Part shown: positions 1-10,597 of the stretch, piece by piece
Numbering within the stretch: the stretch's first letter is position 1
Layout of the letters: the number at the start of each line of letters is the position of its first letter
Origin: Botryosphaeria dothidea
Lineage: Eukaryota; Ascomycota; Dothideomycetes; Botryosphaeriales; Botryosphaeriaceae
DNA length: 64,000 nt
Direction: 5' to 3'
NCBI GenBank assembly: GCA_011503125.2
Contig: WWBZ02000022.1
Location: 2,728,001-2,792,000 of the forward strand
The notes under the pieces: model-generated
What the model was told of the DNA's origin: nothing
The model's input: the letters and a program-made list of their open reading frames with translations, nothing else
Databases searched by the model: none
Made by a program: the position numbers and the translations under genes

Positions 1-356
1 ATCTCCGGCCATCAGATAGATGCCTGACCATAGTGCTGATCACACCAGCTAAGCCCCGTAAACCAAGAGCTGTGGCTCTGATTTGATGGGGCGCCTGATG
101 GTGCGAGAGTGGAAGAAGCTCAGACCTAGCGAGTCAATGCCCTATAGACAGAGTGTCAGCAATTTACGCTTGAGCGATGTGCGCAAGGGGTGCACAGGGC
201 GGTGACTGACCTTTTGTCGTGGTGCTGATCAAAAAAGGGACCACAGGCACGACTCGCATTCGAGTCCCCACAGGCTGAGAAAAATAGGGCTACACGAGAT
301 GGGCATGCGAGAGGCGGTGATGCCTTTCGCAAAAAGGAGTGCAGAAAAGAAACTCT
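1..356. other. Left-edge flank, no gene seen
   Basis: This stretch lies downstream of the first gene, which is on the minus strand. I see no convincing coding frame, RNA gene or repeat in it. Confidence 0.5.
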
Positions 357-1025
357 TCAGGCCACCGACAGCCTCGGCGGCAAGAAGGAGAAAGAAGTTT
401 GGAGCGCTGGGAGGCGCGGCCTTCGGCTGGCGGTGCAGATGCGCTTGGCTTCATGGGTTTCGCGTTGCTGCTAGATGGTGGCCGTTAGTCTAAAGCACTC
501 CAACGCGGTTACCTTCGGAAACCCGAGGCAAACCAGGAGAGTACTTACGGCAGGGGTGTCAGGGTCTGACAACTGCCGTTGCCGATCCCCCAGGGACATT
601 GCTGAGTCACGCAACCAGCGCGACATGGTGCGGACGTGCGACTCGCTTACAGCGGAGGGCCTCTTGCGACCTTTTTGCTCTGTTGGGAAATCAGCAAACG
701 ACCATCCAATATCGACGGGCTGGATCGTACCTGGCGCCGGGCTGGGTGGTGCCATGGGCCTAGCGAACAGCTGCTCGTCCTCGTCCTCATCCTCATCCTC
801 GTCCTCGTCGACGGCGACGGCGAACTTGGGGCAGGGCTCGTCGACAACAATGGGCTCGGCCTCGGGGGATTCGTCTTCCTCTAGGTTGAAAAGGTCCATC
901 TCGTCCTCCACAGACATGTCGTCCTCGTCGTCGCTCTCGTAGGAGGGCTGGGGCAGCACAAGGCCGGAGACGAAGAACTGGGAGTAGCCTGCCAGCAGCA
1001 GGAGGTGTGCCTGGTAGTATGCCAT
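357..1025 (-). CDS. Small acidic hypothetical protein (two exons)
   Basis: The model joins 1025..549 and 470..357 and encodes about 196 residues. The start is the ATG opening MAYYQAHLLLLAGY; the frame runs further upstream but carries only a His-rich translated repeat there. Exon 1 is 159 whole codons and ends at a clean gtaagt donor. The 78-nt intron has a ctaac branch-like site just before its tag acceptor. Residues about 32-90 are very acidic, with a DE dipeptide run, followed by a Pro-rich stretch and a basic KGRKRPS patch. The first 25 residues are hydrophobic but not a clear signal peptide. I recognise no domain. If the intron is retained, the frame stays open a few codons and ends at 471. 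Function unknown; an acidic, possibly nuclear protein is only an inference. Confidence 0.55.
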
Positions 1026-2984
1026 TGCGGAAGTGGTGTGGTGTGGTGTGTCGGAGTGGTTGTCCTTGAACTGCGCAAGGAGTGGGAGCACTTCAAGTGC
1101 TGAGGTAAGGAGTGTGGTTGTGTGCTGGTGGTGGTGGTGGTGGTGATGATGGAACGGCAGCAGGGCAGTGGGGGTTCGCTTGTAATATAGATGGTCTGGT
1201 GGTTGGCAGGCCGGAGAGGCGGAGACAGGAACAGGCCGGATCGATGACGGACGCCATAGCTTCTCTGCGCGCATGGGCCGCCTGTCAGCCGTCAGTTGCG
1301 GGAAGACATGGATGCTGCTCTTGCCCGACCATTCTTGGGCAGGGAAGCAGGGCGATTAGTGGCAGGCTTGGCCGAGTGTGTCAGCTGTGCACCGCGCTGC
1401 CAGCTGGCCAGGGGCCCATGTGTAGGTCGGGCGCACGTTCACCGTCCGAGCGCCGTGTCACTGCCACCACGGACGCGCTCCAGCCTTACCGAATGGGGGC
1501 GGAACGGAAGGGCGTTCGGCTCACGAAGCTTGCGCTGTTCTCGGGACGCGTTCGCAGCAAGCTGTCGGCCTTGTCCAGCGGGAAGGGTTGATGGTTGCGG
1601 CCTCAGATTAGCCAGCCTTACCGGCTGCTCGTCCGAGACGTTGCGTGCTGCAACGGCCGCTAAGTCGAAGCCAATGGCCTAGTGCGGAGGGCGATCTGGA
1701 GCTGGTGGTTGGGGCTCATTTCACGCTCGTTCTATGAATACGTGGACAACCGCGGCGGCGGAAGGTTTGAGTGAGATAACGCAGAAAGGGGACACCGCTG
1801 GCTGGCTGGCTGGCCGGCTGGGACGAGGCTCCGTCGCATCCTAGACGCCCTGCAGCACACAGATTCAGTGGCCCGAGCCGCTGACTAGCCCACGGCGACG
1901 TTTGTACAGCATGCTGCGGCTTTGCGACGAGCTGCCGGTCTCAGGTTGAGCGATGCTGCTCGATAAGCTCTGCCACAAGCGAACGCGCAGCCCCAGCCCT
2001 CTGGAAGCAACTCTGTCCATGTTTCAGCGGCGGCGAGATTGGCTGGGCCCGGGATCCCGTCAAGAAGAGACGACGAGGGAGGAACGATGGACGGCGAGCG
2101 GCAGTGGTTCAGGTACGCGCACGAGGGCCGCGCCAGCGTGTCTCTGGGCACCATCACGCGGCGGTGGTCATTTGCGTTCCTGAGAGGGTGGTGATCAAAG
2201 GTTCCGACATAGCGGTAGGCCGCACCAAGCGAGCAGCTCTTGGGCAGAAGTTTCAATCTCTAGAGGCCTCCTTGGCCCGCTCCGCCGCGTCCTACTGGCC
2301 GGCCGCCCTCCGCCCGCGCCCGCAGCGCAGCCCCCGCCTTAACCTGCGCCCTGAGGTGTTCCTGAACACACCCACACGTGATCCCCGCCCCGGTCGCTTC
2401 TGCTGCGCCAGCCGCCCGTTCCTGAAACCGCAGCGAACGCAGCCTCATCATCTCAATAACCTTCTGCATAATTGCGCGCAGCCGCCAGCAACCTTCGAGA
2501 AGCTCCAGAACGCTTCGCCAGCGCCGCCTCGGCCGCCCGGCTACGAGTGCAGCCGCAAGCACCCACGGCCTCTTCGCATGCTACGTTACTTCAAGCCACC
2601 CGCACGCTTGGCCGGCCAGATGTCCCAGTCCGTCGACGAATACATCATGCGTCCGCTGCCCGCCCGCGTCTGCAGCGTCTGCAGCCATCACGCGGCCGGC
2701 TCGGAATGGTCGACTCCATCTGCAGCCCCGCAACGCCGCCCGTCGACTCCGCACAATCCCTCAAGCCTCAGCCGCTTTCGGCGCACCGTTGCCTGCCTGA
2801 CCGTCGAGGATGACCGCTGAGCTTATTCTCCGTCAAGACTCCGCGCCGAGAGATCCCATGCTCCCCTCACTTCCGGTCAACTGGCCCTTCCTTCGCCCGC
2901 CCTCGTCTTACCGCAAGGGGCCATGCCGCCTTAATTGTTGCCGCTATGCATGGCTCCCGCATTCCTTTGCTCCCCGCGTGCCTG
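1026..2984. other. Intergenic, GC-rich, no gene seen
   Basis: About 2 kb lie between the minus-strand acidic gene and the plus-strand esterase, so both promoters should be here. A short CCA/TGG repeat occurs at about 1127-1146. The open frames in this stretch (for example 2104-2820) are Arg/Pro/Ala-rich in every frame, as expected from GC-rich non-coding DNA, and I do not call them. Confidence 0.45.
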
Positions 2985-2990
2985 TATAAA
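2985..2990 (+). promoter_or_regulatory. TATA box of the carboxylesterase gene
   Basis: A perfect TATAAA lies 72 bp upstream of the esterase ATG, in an otherwise GC-rich promoter. Position and strand suit a core promoter element; this is inference from sequence only. Confidence 0.5.
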
Positions 2991-3061
2991 TTGCGCTGTG
3001 TACCTCCATCCGATGTGCCTGTCCAGTCCCGCGATTCGCTTAATGCAGATCCTGCGCTGTC

Positions 3062-4994
3062 ATGTCGCCGCTGTTCGTCTCGGTGCTGCTCGCTCTTCAA
3101 CTTGCCCCTGTCCTTGCCGTCCCTCCGACGGTGTCCCTTGGATATAGCTCCTATCAGGGCACGCCTTACGCGAATGGTGTCAGTGAATGGCTCGGTATGC
3201 GCTACGCTGCCCCTCCCACCGGCGCTCTCCGCTTCGCCGCCCCTCAGGACCCAAACGCGGCCGCCGGCGTGACCGTCGCTAACAAAGTATGTATCGAAAC
3301 CACCATCGCGCCGTTGATTGACTGGTCTCCGAGTCGCGGGCCCGAGAAGCGAGTGCGGGACCGCCCGTCTGCTACCCAATCTGGCAACCGCCTCCCCCCA
3401 TGCCCGTGATGCTGATACGGCGCATCTGCTAGCATGGCTCCCTCTGCATTGCAACCGGAGCCTCCCCATCTGTTGCCACGACGTCGGAAGATTGCCTCTT
3501 CATCGACGTCTATGCCCCGACCAACGCAACGCAGCAGTCCAGGTTGCCCGTCTTCTTTTACATCCAGGGCGGCGGATTCAACGGAAACACTAACCCAAAC
3601 TATAACGGGAAGGGGCTAATACTGGCCTCCGGAATGAACATTGTTGTGGTAAATTTTAACTACAGAGTCGGCCCTTACGGCTTCCTCGCTGGTAGAGAGG
3701 TGGCCAAAGGGGCCAGTTTGAATAACGGTCTGAAAGATATTATCAAGGCTCTTGAGTGGGTCCAAAAGTATATTAGTCAGGTAAGGCCCCGTATTTGACC
3801 CCATACTCCGCCAGGCACTCGTAGATCGAATCTGACACGGGCGTGCCCAGTTCGGCGGCGATCCAGATCATGGTAAGGCCTCCTGAATATGTGGTCCCCA
3901 CCGGAACGAAACTGTTCGGATGCAACTCTTTTGGCACTGTAGATGCTGATAGTTTCGGTTGCTCTGCAGTTGTGGTTGGAGGTAGTAGTGCCGGCGCTGC
4001 GGCCATTACTCTGCTGCTCACCGCCTATGGCGGGCGTAACGACGGCCTGTTCCATGCCACCGCGGCCGAGAGCCAGTCGTTCGGGAACATCTACACATTC
4101 TCGGAAAGCCAGTTCATGTATGATAACCTCGTGATTCGGACTGGCTGCGCCAGCTCGCCCGACACCCTTGCCTGCCTCCGCAGCCTCCCTGTGCAGACCC
4201 TGCAGGCGGAGAACTTCAACACGCCACTACCAGGCGCCCAGAATCCACCTCTGTACATGTACAGCACGACGATCGACTACGACCTGGTGCCTGACTACAC
4301 CTACAAGCTCTTCGCCGAAGGCAAATTCATCAAGGTCCCCACCATCTTCGGCGACGACACCAACGGCGGCACCGTCTTCACGCCCAAGAACACGAGCTCC
4401 ATCGGCGAATCCGACACCTTCCTCAAAGACCAGTTCCCCGCACTGACGCTCGAGCAGCTGGGCCGCATCAACGCGCTCTACCCCGTCGAGGGCACGCCGA
4501 GTTTCCCCGGCGCGGGCCGCTACTGGCGCCAGGTGTCCAACGCCTACGGCGACATGCGCTACACCTGCCCCGGACTTTACCTCAGCAGCAAGTACGCCCA
4601 GCTGGGCCAGCGCAGCTGGCAGTACCTCTGGAACGTCCAGGACCCGGAGCAGGTCGCCCAGGGGCTCGGCGTGCCCCACACCATCGAGGTCAATGCAATC
4701 TGGGGCCCCGAGAACGTCAATGGCCAGGCCCCGACCAGCTATTACCCTGGTGGCATCAATAGCGGTATCATTCCTGTCGTGCAGGCGTATTGGATCAGCT
4801 TTATCAGGTGCTTCGATCCGAACCAGTATAGGTTGCGTGGAACCCCCAAGTGGGGGGAGTGGAATTGGTCGTGGGAGACGGGTTTTAATCGGTTGGTATA
4901 TGAGACAAACAATACGAGGATGGAGAATGTTGATAGCGTGACGAAGGGGAGGTGCGGGTACTTGACGAGCATTGGGGTTGCTATCAAGCAGTAA
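3062..4994 (+). CDS. Secreted type-B carboxylesterase / cholinesterase-like lipase
   Basis: The model joins 3062..3286, 3433..3780, 3851..3872 and 3970..4994 and encodes 539 residues, normal for the alpha/beta-hydrolase type-B carboxylesterase family. Residues 1-20 form a signal peptide (hydrophobic core, A-x-A end). The oxyanion-hole segment reads FFYIQGGGF and the nucleophile elbow is GGSSAG with Ser205; the catalytic His is probably His435 in VPHTIEVNAIWG. Exon 3 is a 22-nt micro-exon coding FGGDPDH plus one base, which is needed to rebuild the conserved FGGDP motif before the elbow. The usual acidic residue of the Ser-Glu-His triad is missing: the expected DE/NE-G-T motif reads GDDTNGGTVF, with Gly at about residue 331. 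Likely role: secreted ester hydrolysis; substrate not predictable. Confidence 0.9.
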
Positions 4995-5495
4995 ATACAT
5001 CTGAGCGGAGAATAGGTGGTGATTCGGCTACATACAACATATCATTCTGATCGAATTCTTAATACACGCTTAATCCTGTTCACATATCTATCAGTTGGGT
5101 GTGAAAGAGTTGGTAAAGGATGAGTCAGGGTGGTAAGTTGTTCTCCGGTTCTGATTATGACTGCCGAGCAGACCGTTGTGTTTCCATTCGAAGATATCAA
5201 AATTAGCGTATAGAATGAATGTGTTTGTAAGTTTTTGTCTCCATTCTGACTACTTGCACTGTGCACTCCAGAAGATGACCTGGACTGAGATCACCCCTCT
5301 TTTTCATTTGAAATTGCCCAGCAACAACGGGGTACCACCGTTCTTCTCGAATTTAGAGCACCGCTTGTCGGTCGCCATCAGCCTTCCACCGTCTATATCC
5401 CGTTATCTCTTCTCGCGCGTCTCATATCCTTCTCCCGCCTTCCGACTGTCACTAGTTAAGAGTTTTTTTTCCCGGGCCGTCTCCAACAAGAACAT
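4995..5495. other. Intergenic between esterase and tRNA
   Basis: AT-richer than the preceding gene. No coding frame that I would defend. Confidence 0.4.
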
Positions 5496-5579
5496 GGTTC
5501 TATAGTGTAGTGGCTAGCACTCGGGATTCTGAAGCATCAGAACATTCCCGCAACCTCAGTTCGATCCTGGGTAGGACCT
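5496..5579 (+). tRNA. tRNA-Gln (anticodon CTG) with a 12-nt intron
   Basis: The acceptor arms GGTTCTA and TAGGACC pair over seven base pairs, with discriminator T at 5579. The D arm contains the A box TAGTGTAGTGG and the T arm is CTCAG-TTCGATC-CTGGG, a complete B box. The anticodon stem CGGGA/TCCCG is interrupted after position 37 by 12 nt. The intron contains TCAGA, which can pair with TCTGA across the anticodon, as in canonical eukaryotic pre-tRNA introns. With the intron removed the loop reads TT-CTG-A-T, so the tRNA decodes CAG. Splicing by the tRNA endonuclease is expected from the eukaryotic mechanism. Confidence 0.93.
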
Positions 5580-5583
5580 CATC

Positions 5584-5588
5584 TTTTT
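5584..5588 (+). terminator. RNA polymerase III terminator of tRNA-Gln
   Basis: A run of five T begins four bases after the discriminator base, the usual distance and length for Pol III termination. Confidence 0.8.
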
Positions 5589-6079
5589 GTGTGTTGAAGG
5601 AATGGATGTTTGGAAACTGCCGCATGATTGTTCGTGGCGGAAAATATTTAGCTTGGCAGCCAACACCCGCAGAGAGTTTTTCCAACTCTTTGAGCTCCTT
5701 TCTGCCCTGGTAAATGGACATCAGGAGGTGACTTCTATCTAGTTTTGAGTCTATATTCTCATGCCGTTGATGGAGTGCTCGTGTCGGCTCTCGCATGTGG
5801 GTCCGAGGCAACAAATTTTTCTGCCTGTACGCACAGATGCCGGGCTGCCAACCGCTTTTTGCTGTAACCGAGAAACGTCGCAGACTTGAAATCTGGATGT
5901 CAATATCACATTACCTGTGAATGTCTTGTTGAAACCTTGCAGTGCCACTATTCTCACAGCTAGATTCTAAACGGATGTGATTGTTCCCTTTCCGAGAGGG
6001 TTGCAGAGGAGTCCTGCAGCCGACCGTTGGCGCGGAACATGAAATTCCTAGAAAGAGGCTAGACAACGGATGGGACTCC
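5589..6079. other. Intergenic, no gene seen
   Basis: No coding frame with plausible composition and no additional tRNA found. Confidence 0.4.
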
Positions 6080-6166
6080 TATGAGGAATTGAAGCATTCG
6101 TCCGGATGACTCTGTCCCTAAAAATATAATAAACTTGTGTCCAGACGAATGCTTCCATCCCCCATA
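6080..6166. mobile_element. 87-bp miniature inverted-repeat element, copy 1
   Basis: The ends are imperfect terminal inverted repeats. The left end reads TATGAGGAATTGAAGCATTC and the right end, on the other strand, reads TATGGGGGATGGAAGCATTC; the match then continues through GTCYGGA on both sides. The element is bounded by TA on each side, as expected of a Tc1/mariner-type non-autonomous element. There is almost no internal sequence. Related termini occur at 8069-8139, 42427-42457 and 42731-42818, so this is a family rather than a chance hairpin. Confidence 0.6.
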
Positions 6167-6755
6167 ATGATATTTTTGTTGAAGGCCGTCTCGGCAAACC
6201 ATCGACTCCAACACCCCTTTATACACAAATCAAAGAAAGCTCCCGCGCATTCATGCAGTCAAATCCCAGAATAGCTATGGTGCCGACGTAGCTTGGCAGC
6301 GCCGTCCCACTTTTGATTCTCAACAACTCAAGTTCCACAACGTGAGCCGAGATTTTACTGCTCGGATGCTCTGATGGAGGCCAACTCGGGATCGTTGATG
6401 AAGGTGTATAAGATGGCGACAAAGGCTGCATTTTCCTCGATGGGAAAGTTCTTGTCATTATTCGTCCAACAAGCTCTGGAATGAATTCAGAGAGAGTAAA
6501 GAAGCATATCTTAATAGGGAATGGTAAGTATCTTTGGAGCAAAAGCACCGTTCATTGAATCTTCTTCAACTAAAACGTGGTTATATATCGACGGCAGGAG
6601 ATTCCATGAGCGCCAACAACATGGTGAAGATTTACGAGAATTCAATCTAATGTAGTCTAGGGGGGTTGCGGGGTCCTTTATCATGGCAAATTCTTTCAGA
6701 CGACTCCCGGGAGTGATTTATCCCCCGGCTTGCTTTCTTATTTATGAAGAGAGTT
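6167..6755. other. AT-rich intergenic stretch, no gene seen
   Basis: Lies between a miniature element and the 3' end of a decayed gene. The 109-residue open frame on the minus strand at 6219-6548 has no recognisable composition or motif and I do not call it. Confidence 0.4.
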
Positions 6756-7577
6756 TTAGGTTCCAACGCAAACTCTGATATCCTCGTAGACGGCGGGTGC
6801 GTGGACAGCGAGTCCCCATCGATGCACCTCGTTCAGCCACTGGGCGAATATCTTGATCTGATCCTGCATATCAAGGTATCCCCCTCTTGCCAGACATCCC
6901 CTGACCAGACGCTCCATTTGGCATCCCTGCCAAACGCCGTCCTTAGCGATTCGAGCTCGAATCACCCAAAAGGAATGCTCATTACGCGTAATTCATCAGG
7001 CCGTAGTGTCTCAAGACAGAAGTATTGCGCTCAGTCCATAACTCCCCAGGTTTTTCTAGCCTACATTTGCAAAGTCCGTAACGATTGTACAGCACGATGG
7101 CAGCTGCGGTTGCAATCTGGTGCTTTTCTTTCAATGCATCTCCGCTATTCGGCTTGTGTTCAATCGAAAAATAGGGACAGAGTATCCTTTGTTGGACTAC
7201 GTAAACGTAATCTCTGATCTTGGACATCCGGTCTTCGAATTCACGGCCAAAAGCCTCAACAGATACCCAGTACGCGCAATCAGGCATGATGTCGCACAGC
7301 AACTCGACCGGTTCAGTCTTGTCTTCCTCAAGCAGTATAGGTGGTGCTTTCCAGGGTTCCTCGGGTATTGGTTCCATGTTGAACTTGATCATCCGCTCGG
7401 TGGAGAACTTGTTCGTCTTCGAAATTCCTGGCTTGCGCGGTTCCCGCTTATTTCGGAGAACCCCGGTGGCCAGTCTAGCAAATCATGCAGCTCGAGTTCG
7501 GTGAGCGATGAAAAGTCATAAGAACTCGGAGAATTTGCGTCATTGTAAAGCTCGGGCGCTCTTTGGGAAGGCACCAT
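6756..7577 (-). pseudogene. Decayed gene of a conserved fungal family of unknown function
   Basis: Three successive minus-strand segments in different frames read as one protein. The first opens at an ATG at 7577 (MVPSQRAPELYNDANSP). The second carries blocks such as CAYWVSVEAFGREFEDRM, IRDYVYVVQQRILCPYFSIE and HQIATAAAIVLYNRYGL. The third carries FWVIRARI, GCQMERLVRG and WLNEVHRWGLAVH. The frame changes once between about 7470 and 7400 and again near 6985, with stop codons at 6982-6984. No GT-AG intron fits either break. The blocks match from memory a widespread Pezizomycotina family of nuclear-type proteins (possibly DUF7924; unverified). It is disrupted beyond simple splicing and is probably non-functional. 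Confidence 0.65.
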
Positions 7578-8068
7578 GGTGGCTAAGTTTGAAAGAAGGT
7601 GTCAACGAATAATTTCAGAGAGCACAGTGCTCGCACTTAATAGAGCTTCCTCGACTACTCGATTTCTGCCTGAAAAAAAAAAAATGATAGTTCAATCACG
7701 GTAGTCAGCTTCTTAATTTTTTGACTGTTCCGTGGTTCTGGCACTTTAGAGTCACACCCGACGACCCTGGCGCCCACCGAGTCCTCACCATTCTTGCTCC
7801 TACTAATTCCAACTTTGCGCCGATGCAAACACCAAAAGCCTTTTGTAGCTCAGAAGCATCATATAGTTATTTGCTCCACCGCAGTGTACATCAACGCGCT
7901 GTGTCACGCTGACGTTGCATTGAATGGTTGTTGAAACTCTGCTAACATAATCATACTTACAGTCTCAAGCTCGACTTATGCGGACTGGCATCGCAAGAAA
8001 TTGGTTCCCTCAACAGGGACAATATTTACAACACGTGATAGTATTACAAAATGCCCTTGTTGTGGCTC
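7578..8068. other. AT-rich intergenic stretch, no gene seen
   Basis: Contains an A10 tract near 7674-7683 and no credible coding frame. Confidence 0.4.
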
Positions 8069-8139
8069 GTGGAAGCATCCGTCTGGATGTAAGTGTGATC
8101 AGTTTTACGACGCACTTGCGTCCGGATGAACAAATCCAC
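8069..8139. mobile_element. About 70-bp palindromic element, copy 2 of the miniature family
   Basis: The left arm contains GTGGAAGCATCCGTCTGGA followed by TGTAAGTGTG. The opposite strand of the right arm contains GTGGATTTGTTCATCCGGAC followed by GCAAGTGCG. The arms pair imperfectly over about 28 nt. The GGAAGCATyCGTCyGGA core is shared with the elements at 6080 and 42.4-42.8 kb. It is more diverged than copy 1, and target-site duplication is unclear. Confidence 0.45.
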
Positions 8140-8252
8140 TCCCTACGCAAACTCAAATGACAGAAAAGGTCAATTGCATCCCACGATCTGCAAAACCTGG
8201 ACTTGAAAAGCACTTCATATTAATTGGCAGCAATGAACAACACCTACCATCA

Positions 8253-10108
8253 CTACATCGTCTTCATAGCATCCTTCCTCGCCCGCCAACGCCTCCACCT
8301 CGGATTCAAGTAATACACAGGAACGCCAGCCAGGAAGAACGCAATGTGAATAGCGCTCAAAATCGCATAAGACTTCCTCTACCCAGACCTCGCCAGCATC
8401 GGATTCAACGCATACGAAATGGCGAAGCTGATGATATTCTTCGTCCCGACAACCACGACCAGCGCCGGCCCCGGCGCCTTCGGCCACACCTCCGCGGCAA
8501 ACGTCGTCGACGGAATCAAAGCTCAGCACGAACGCGAAGAGATACAGGCCCCAGGCCACGTATATCACGATCCAGCCGGCCTTCCCGTCCGCGTTGTCGG
8601 CGCGGAGCGCGTACGTCAGCAGCCCCGCGAAGCCGACGACGCCGCCGAACGCGAGGGGCAGCAGGCGGTGCTCGGGCTCGTGCGCGCCGCCATTGCGCCG
8701 CGCCAGGGCGATGGACAGCTTGTCGCCGACGTAGCCGGCGACGAACATGGCGGCGAAGGAGGCCGGGATGGAGGCGAGGTTGATCAGGCCGACCGAGGCG
8801 GCGGGCTGGCCGTAGTTCTCGGTCAGCACGGCGTTGTAGCTGAGCGACATGGCGATCATGCAGCCGGTGGTCACGCTGGGGACGAGGATGGCGTAGACGA
8901 TGCCGGGCGCGGTGCAGCATCGGGCCATTTCGAGGAAGGAGGTGGCGACGATGCGGGAGGCGTTGGAGGCTTTGCTGGGCCAGGGGTTGAGGAGCTGCGG
9001 GTAGGTCTTTGGCTGGGAGGAGGACGCGTCGGGGGAGTGGGCATCGCCGTGTGCGGCAGAGTATCTCTGATACTCGTCGTCGGTCATGATGCGAGTGTTG
9101 CCAAACTCGTCGGTGAGGACCACCTGTCCGTCCATGTACGTTGGCGGGCGGTGGAAGCGCGTCTCAAAGGCAAAGAAGATGGCCAAGATAAGACCGAAAC
9201 CTCCTGCGATAGTCATTATGCCGTAATACCAGCGCCAGGAGAGTGCTGCGACCTCATAGCTGCTTGCCAGCGTCAACGTGTTGGAGATGATGCTCTGGAT
9301 GGACCAGTAAGCCCCAAAGACCTGGCCGCGCTGGTGGACGTAGGTGACTTCGGCCATCATAAGGGGGAGCAACTGATAAGCAGTCAGCACGCTTCATCAA
9401 TGCCTGCATATACAGAATTCGTACAGATTCAGTGGCACCGCTTGTCAAGCCTTGGAAGACTCGTGCTACCAGATGGCCAACGAAATTCTGGCTGGCCGCG
9501 GCGCCAATACAGGAGGCTACCAAGGCAACGGCGGCCAGCAAAAATGCAGGCCGCCTTCCGTAGGCGAGAGCGAAAGGCAAGATCAAGTAGTTGCCAACAT
9601 CGGTGAAGAAGGAGGGTAGAGTTGCAATCAGTATGATGGTGTTTGTAGAGTATCCTTGCGGCGCGTAGAGATCGATGAATACGAGGATGATTGGGCCGAG
9701 GGAGCCGACTACGGCCAGCGACATGAAAGCTGGGGATTGTCAGCATGCTTCCCATGATGATCAGTAGAAATTATGCCTACCGAACCAGCAGCATGCCACT
9801 ATGACGCCCGCCTTCTTCCAATAGGAAAAATTCAGGGGGTCATTGTGGCTGGAGGATGGAATTGGCAGCTTGCGCACTTGGCCTGAATCGTCAATGAGCA
9901 GGGCATTCCCTGTAGCTGCAGCTGCAGGCTTCTCGAGCACTTCAATGTGCTCTCCGCTTGTTTTTTTTCCTTCAAGTCCCGTTCCTCGGCCATTGCGGCG
10001 ACGAAATTGAGAAGTGCGCGATGGCGATGAGATGGACACGAGCACGAAGAAATGGCAGGGGTCTTCCGTTTTGCAATGCGTGGCCTTCGGCTTATCTGGG
10101 AACGGCAT
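8253..10108 (-). pseudogene. Decayed DHA1-type major facilitator transporter
   Basis: Exons 10108..9781, 9729..9425 and 9372 onward are joined by normal introns (52 nt each) and encode a 12-helix MFS protein. It has the DPLNFSYWKKAG start motif, GRRPAF after helix 2, FQGLTSGATES-LLPLM across the second junction, and a central NPWPSK loop. Near 8505-8511 an extra base shifts the frame after FVLSFDSV. The correct family continuation (TTFAAEVWPKAPGPALVVV) resumes one base later. In that frame a TAG interrupts at 8379-8381 (after LNPMLARSG), while conserved sequence (AIHIAFFLAGVPVYYLNP) continues to 8253. As it stands the protein would run out of frame to 8215, losing the last two helices. It is divergent with the Zn2Cys6 regulator, which may have controlled it. 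Confidence 0.8.
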
Positions 10109-10597
10109 CTCGGAATGCAGGTCGGAAACGGGCCGTGAAGAGGGTGGTGGGCGGTTGCTTGGGATGTGGGGGATCGTTTCCGAGCAGACTAGCTTTTCCG
10201 GGCAGCACGATGCACAGTGCAGAGCACAGATGCAGGCCCATATCAGAATCGCCGGGTAGGTTGTGTCGAAGGCCTGGTGGCGACAGCCGAGAAGGCTGCG
10301 GTGCTGCCCCTGGCCCCAGCGACATCATTTCTTGCGCGGCCATGCCACTTCGGAAGGTGGCTGCAGAGAAAGCGGAGACAGGCCAGCGAACCAGATGAAA
10401 CGAGGCTGTGGCGGCTGTCGCGGTCGCAGTGGGTGTTGCATACCCCGCAGGCCTCAGCCACTGGCATTGCACGTGTTCTCTGGCGACGGACGATCCCCTC
10501 CACATGCCGGACGGCATTGGATAAGACGGGCGGCATGCGCGGTTGGCAGCGGAATGCGTCAGTGATGGCTTGGGCTCACGAGAGCTCACGCGGCGGC
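10109..10597. promoter_or_regulatory. Divergent promoter region, MFS pseudogene / Zn2Cys6 regulator
   Basis: The 490-bp gap separates the start codons of a minus-strand transporter and a plus-strand regulator, a layout typical of a regulator next to its target. The regulator's reading frame is open upstream through this region, so its true start could be earlier (for example ATG 10565). No clear palindromic CGG/CCG operator stands out. Confidence 0.4.

Noticed and set aside
8419..9606. 395-residue plus-strand ORF across the MFS gene
   Set aside because: Gly/Asp/His/Arg-rich antisense product of a GC-rich transporter; no domain.
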